Of a stretch of 64,000 nt of DNA, positions 59,120-64,000 are shown piece by piece. Positions within the stretch are counted from its first letter, which is position 1. Every line of letters begins with the position of its first letter. The stretch comes from Golubevia sp. BC0850 (taxonomy: Eukaryota; Basidiomycota; Exobasidiomycetes; Golubeviales; Golubeviaceae), in the NCBI GenBank assembly GCA_012976225.1, contig JAAVVG010000015.1, positions 248,001 to 312,000 on the forward strand, in the 5' to 3' direction. The position numbers were made by a program, and so were the translations under genes. Under the pieces are notes generated by a model, which was not told where the DNA came from, did not search any database, and saw only the letters and a program-made list of their open reading frames with translations.

Positions 59120-59408
59120 ATGCTTCTGACCTCCCCTTCCTTCGACCGTCCTCGGAAGGCTCTCAGTACTCATAGTATGTACCATTCTTTCTCCGTAATG
59201 ATTTGACTTTTCCCTCTCTTTTCTCTTTGTCTTCATTCATTTTCTTGCCTGATTCAAGAGCCATTGTTTCGTACTTTAAAGTAGTATCTGACGTTCTTCT
59301 CAACATCTTTGATCTCGATCTCCTACTCTGACAGCTGAGGACTTCTTGTCCACCAACGAGGGACGTGATTTCGTCGTCAGGATGGTCGCCAACGAAATTC
59401 GCTTGTAA
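59120..59408 (+). CDS. Tiny spliced ORF (42 residues), function unknown
   Basis: Two exons, 59120-59174 and 59335-59408, join in phase across a 160-base intron (GTATGT...CTGACAG). They give a 42-residue protein. The second exon reads EDFLSTNEGRDFVVRMVANE followed by IRL and a stop. This composition looks like a genuine conserved alpha-helical end, not noise. The first exon may be the end of a longer gene, because TTTCAG, a possible acceptor, immediately precedes its ATG. I cannot name a family. Confidence 0.35.
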
Positions 59409-59754
59409 GCGACGACTAGAGTCCTCGAAATCGCTCAGCTCCAACCCGAGAAGGAGGGTCAAATGATCGAGAGATCAAAAATCTAATTGGACTGTAGACC
59501 AGCTCACCTACCTACTTTTCAATTCGATCCGTTCCTTTTACCATTCTCTGCTGTCGCTGTGTAAGCCTGTTTGCCAACTCTCTTTTACGAATCAAAAAAA
59601 GCAAAAGCTTCTAGGGTTGATTTTTGAGTCTCGAGCTACTCTCACCTCGATCGAAGCTACCGAACTCTGGAAAGGGTAAGATTTTGAAGAGCATGATAGG
59701 TCTGTTGCAAATTGAGTCAAAAGAAGAAGCACATCCAAAAGAACCCCAACCCCA
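59409..59754. other. Intergenic region downstream of SRP54
   Basis: A 346-base gap between the tiny ORF and the SRP54 stop codon. Nothing recognisable was found. Confidence 0.5.
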
Positions 59755-62623
<2,869 letters not shown>

Positions 62624-62737
62624 GACTTGATTTGAGAATAGATTAAGATAGGATAGGTTATAGGGATGGGAGGGTGATGAGGAGGATGGATCGAGGTACT
62701 CTTCCCTCACTACCTCTACTTCTACTACTTTATCAGA

Positions 62738-63478
62738 ATGCATTCGTCGCCATCATCTTCTGCATCATCTTCTCCTAATAATTCACCTTCAAGGAATCAA
62801 GTGAACCAGAATGAATCATCAAGTTATCCTCACCTTTCACTGTCAGCGTTCTCATCTTTACCACTGTCATCCTCCTTATCTTCACCATCTTTGATTCCAA
62901 TCAATTCACCTCCAAGAGCAAAACCTACAACGAATTACTTACCAACTTATCAGAAATCAGATCGGATTCAACTCACTTCCAGCTCCACTTCATCAAATTC
63001 GGACTTAGAACCAATCTCTTACTACGTTTGCTCAAACTGTGGAACTCATTTGTCTCAAACTGATTCTTGCATTTCAAGAGCTTTCTCTGGTAGAGAAGGT
63101 AAAGCTTACTTATTTAATACTACAATCAATACAGTTTTGGGAAAACATGAAGATAGACAATTGTTAACTGGTTTACATGTCGTAGCTGATTTGAAATGTA
63201 AAGGTTGTGAGAAATCAGTCGGTTGGAGTTACATTAAGGCTCATGAGAATACTCAGAAATATAAAGAGGGTAAGTATCAATGATCAAGGGAGGGTGTTAG
63301 GAAATTAGAAGGGAAGTAATATTCAGGAGAGATTGCCAGATTGAACAGACCCTGCTTATCAGTTCTCTACAATCGGCAGCTACCTGATCTCAACTCCCCT
63401 CTCTCCCACTCCATCTGATTTTCAGGAAAATTCATCATGGAAAGAGCAGCTCTTCACAAGGAGAACAATTGGAGCTGA
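62738..63478 (+). CDS. Yippee-family zinc-binding protein
   Basis: Yippee proteins are small zinc-binding beta-tent domains related to Mis18 and cereblon; cellular roles include ubiquitin ligase (GID-type) complexes in some family members. Exons 62738-63269 and 63426-63478 give 194 residues. The fold covers about residues 90-194. It has paired motifs CSNC and CKGC, GREGKAYLFNTTINT, LLTGLHVVADL and the family ending KFIMERAALHKENNW. The first 85 residues are a disordered Ser/Pro extension absent from most relatives. The ATG lies only 114 bases from the SRP54 start on the other strand, so a later start is possible. Confidence 0.9.
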
Positions 63479-64000
63479 ATTGCCCGAAACTTCCAGGTGG
63501 TCGGACTCATTCAGAATTCTCTCCCTCATCACCAAGCAATCTTCAAATTGATTCCCTTCTCCTTGTCCATCTGAGGTGTCATCCTATCAAGAGCTCTTAA
63601 GAATTCATCTTTCGAACGTTCTCTTCAAGTTCCAGAAAAGCCCTCCCTTCCAGCATCTTCCATCTTCAACCCACCCATCAATTCCTCCTTCTCTTGCTTT
63701 CAGATCTCTCTTCCTCTCTAATCAACATTCAAACCTTCCAAATCGATCTGGTCATTTTCAGTCCTTAGTTCCGTCTTCAAATGTCTCGCAAGTTCTTTCA
63801 TCTCTCTCGCTCTCTTAAGTTCTCTGTAAAATTCATTCTTCATTCATCCTCTCCGTTTTTCTCAAGTTTTCCCTATCATTCTCAATAACTCTGTACTTTG
63901 ATTTTCTTCTTGTTCGTCTTCAAGTATCTTCTTTTCTCTCTCATGATCTTCTCCTCTTTGTTTCGCCTCCTCGTTTCTTAATGTTCTCTTTGTTTCCTGT
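63479..64000. other. Downstream of the Yippee gene to window end
   Basis: This + strand sequence is strongly pyrimidine-rich (many TCTTC and TTCTC runs), as in 3' or leader regions here. An 80-codon frame at 63576-63818 is low-complexity and unsupported. Confidence 0.45.

Overview
This is nuclear DNA from a filamentous or dimorphic fungus, almost certainly a basidiomycete. The genes are interrupted by many short GT-AG introns (mostly 55-200 bases, nearly all starting GTGAGT or GTAAGT). The proteins carry long Ser/Asn/Pro-rich disordered stretches. The content is typically fungal: an F-box/WD40 Met30-type protein, a Rua1-type transcription factor, a GH128 glucanase, Vps55 and an MHYT membrane protein. 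A rust/Microbotryomycete-like or smut-like lineage fits, but the sequence alone does not fix it. I saw no rRNA, tRNA, CRISPR array, virus-like element or recognisable transposon.

Layout. 1-8474: a ferric-reductase-type flavocytochrome (+, cut by the window edge) converges on a Pumilio RNA-binding protein (-). 8475-16551 is an accessory stretch: a small secreted, dibasic-cleaved peptide precursor, then an F-box/TPR gene and a flavin-containing monooxygenase that both look recently damaged. 17101-30614 is housekeeping: Met30/sconB, a UPF0643 protein, the INO80 subunit Ies6 and Vps55 (divergent pair), a GH128 glucanase and ribosomal protein L26. 31421-45683: a disordered protein, an OTU deubiquitinase in eight exons, an uncertain small gene, a Rua1-like zinc regulator and a very large eIF4G-like MIF4G protein. 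46449-56562: a 1,802-residue MHYT protein, then PEX1. 56973-59408: a degraded secreted-protein gene and a tiny spliced ORF. 59755-63478: SRP54 and a Yippee protein, head to head.

Themes. Post-transcriptional control recurs: Pumilio, an eIF4G-like factor, L26, and an OTU2-type enzyme whose relatives act on ribosomes. So does protein targeting: SRP54, PEX1 and Vps55. These genes are not an operon-like cluster; most neighbours are functionally unrelated. The most unusual material is the MHYT protein whose sensor motifs are split by a roughly 520-residue insertion, the secreted peptide precursor, a 9-base micro-exon in IES6, a GC-AG intron in VPS55, and three neighbouring or nearby genes with reading-frame damage. 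Exon coordinates were worked out by hand from splice signals, reading-frame phase and family knowledge, and have not been tested with transcripts.
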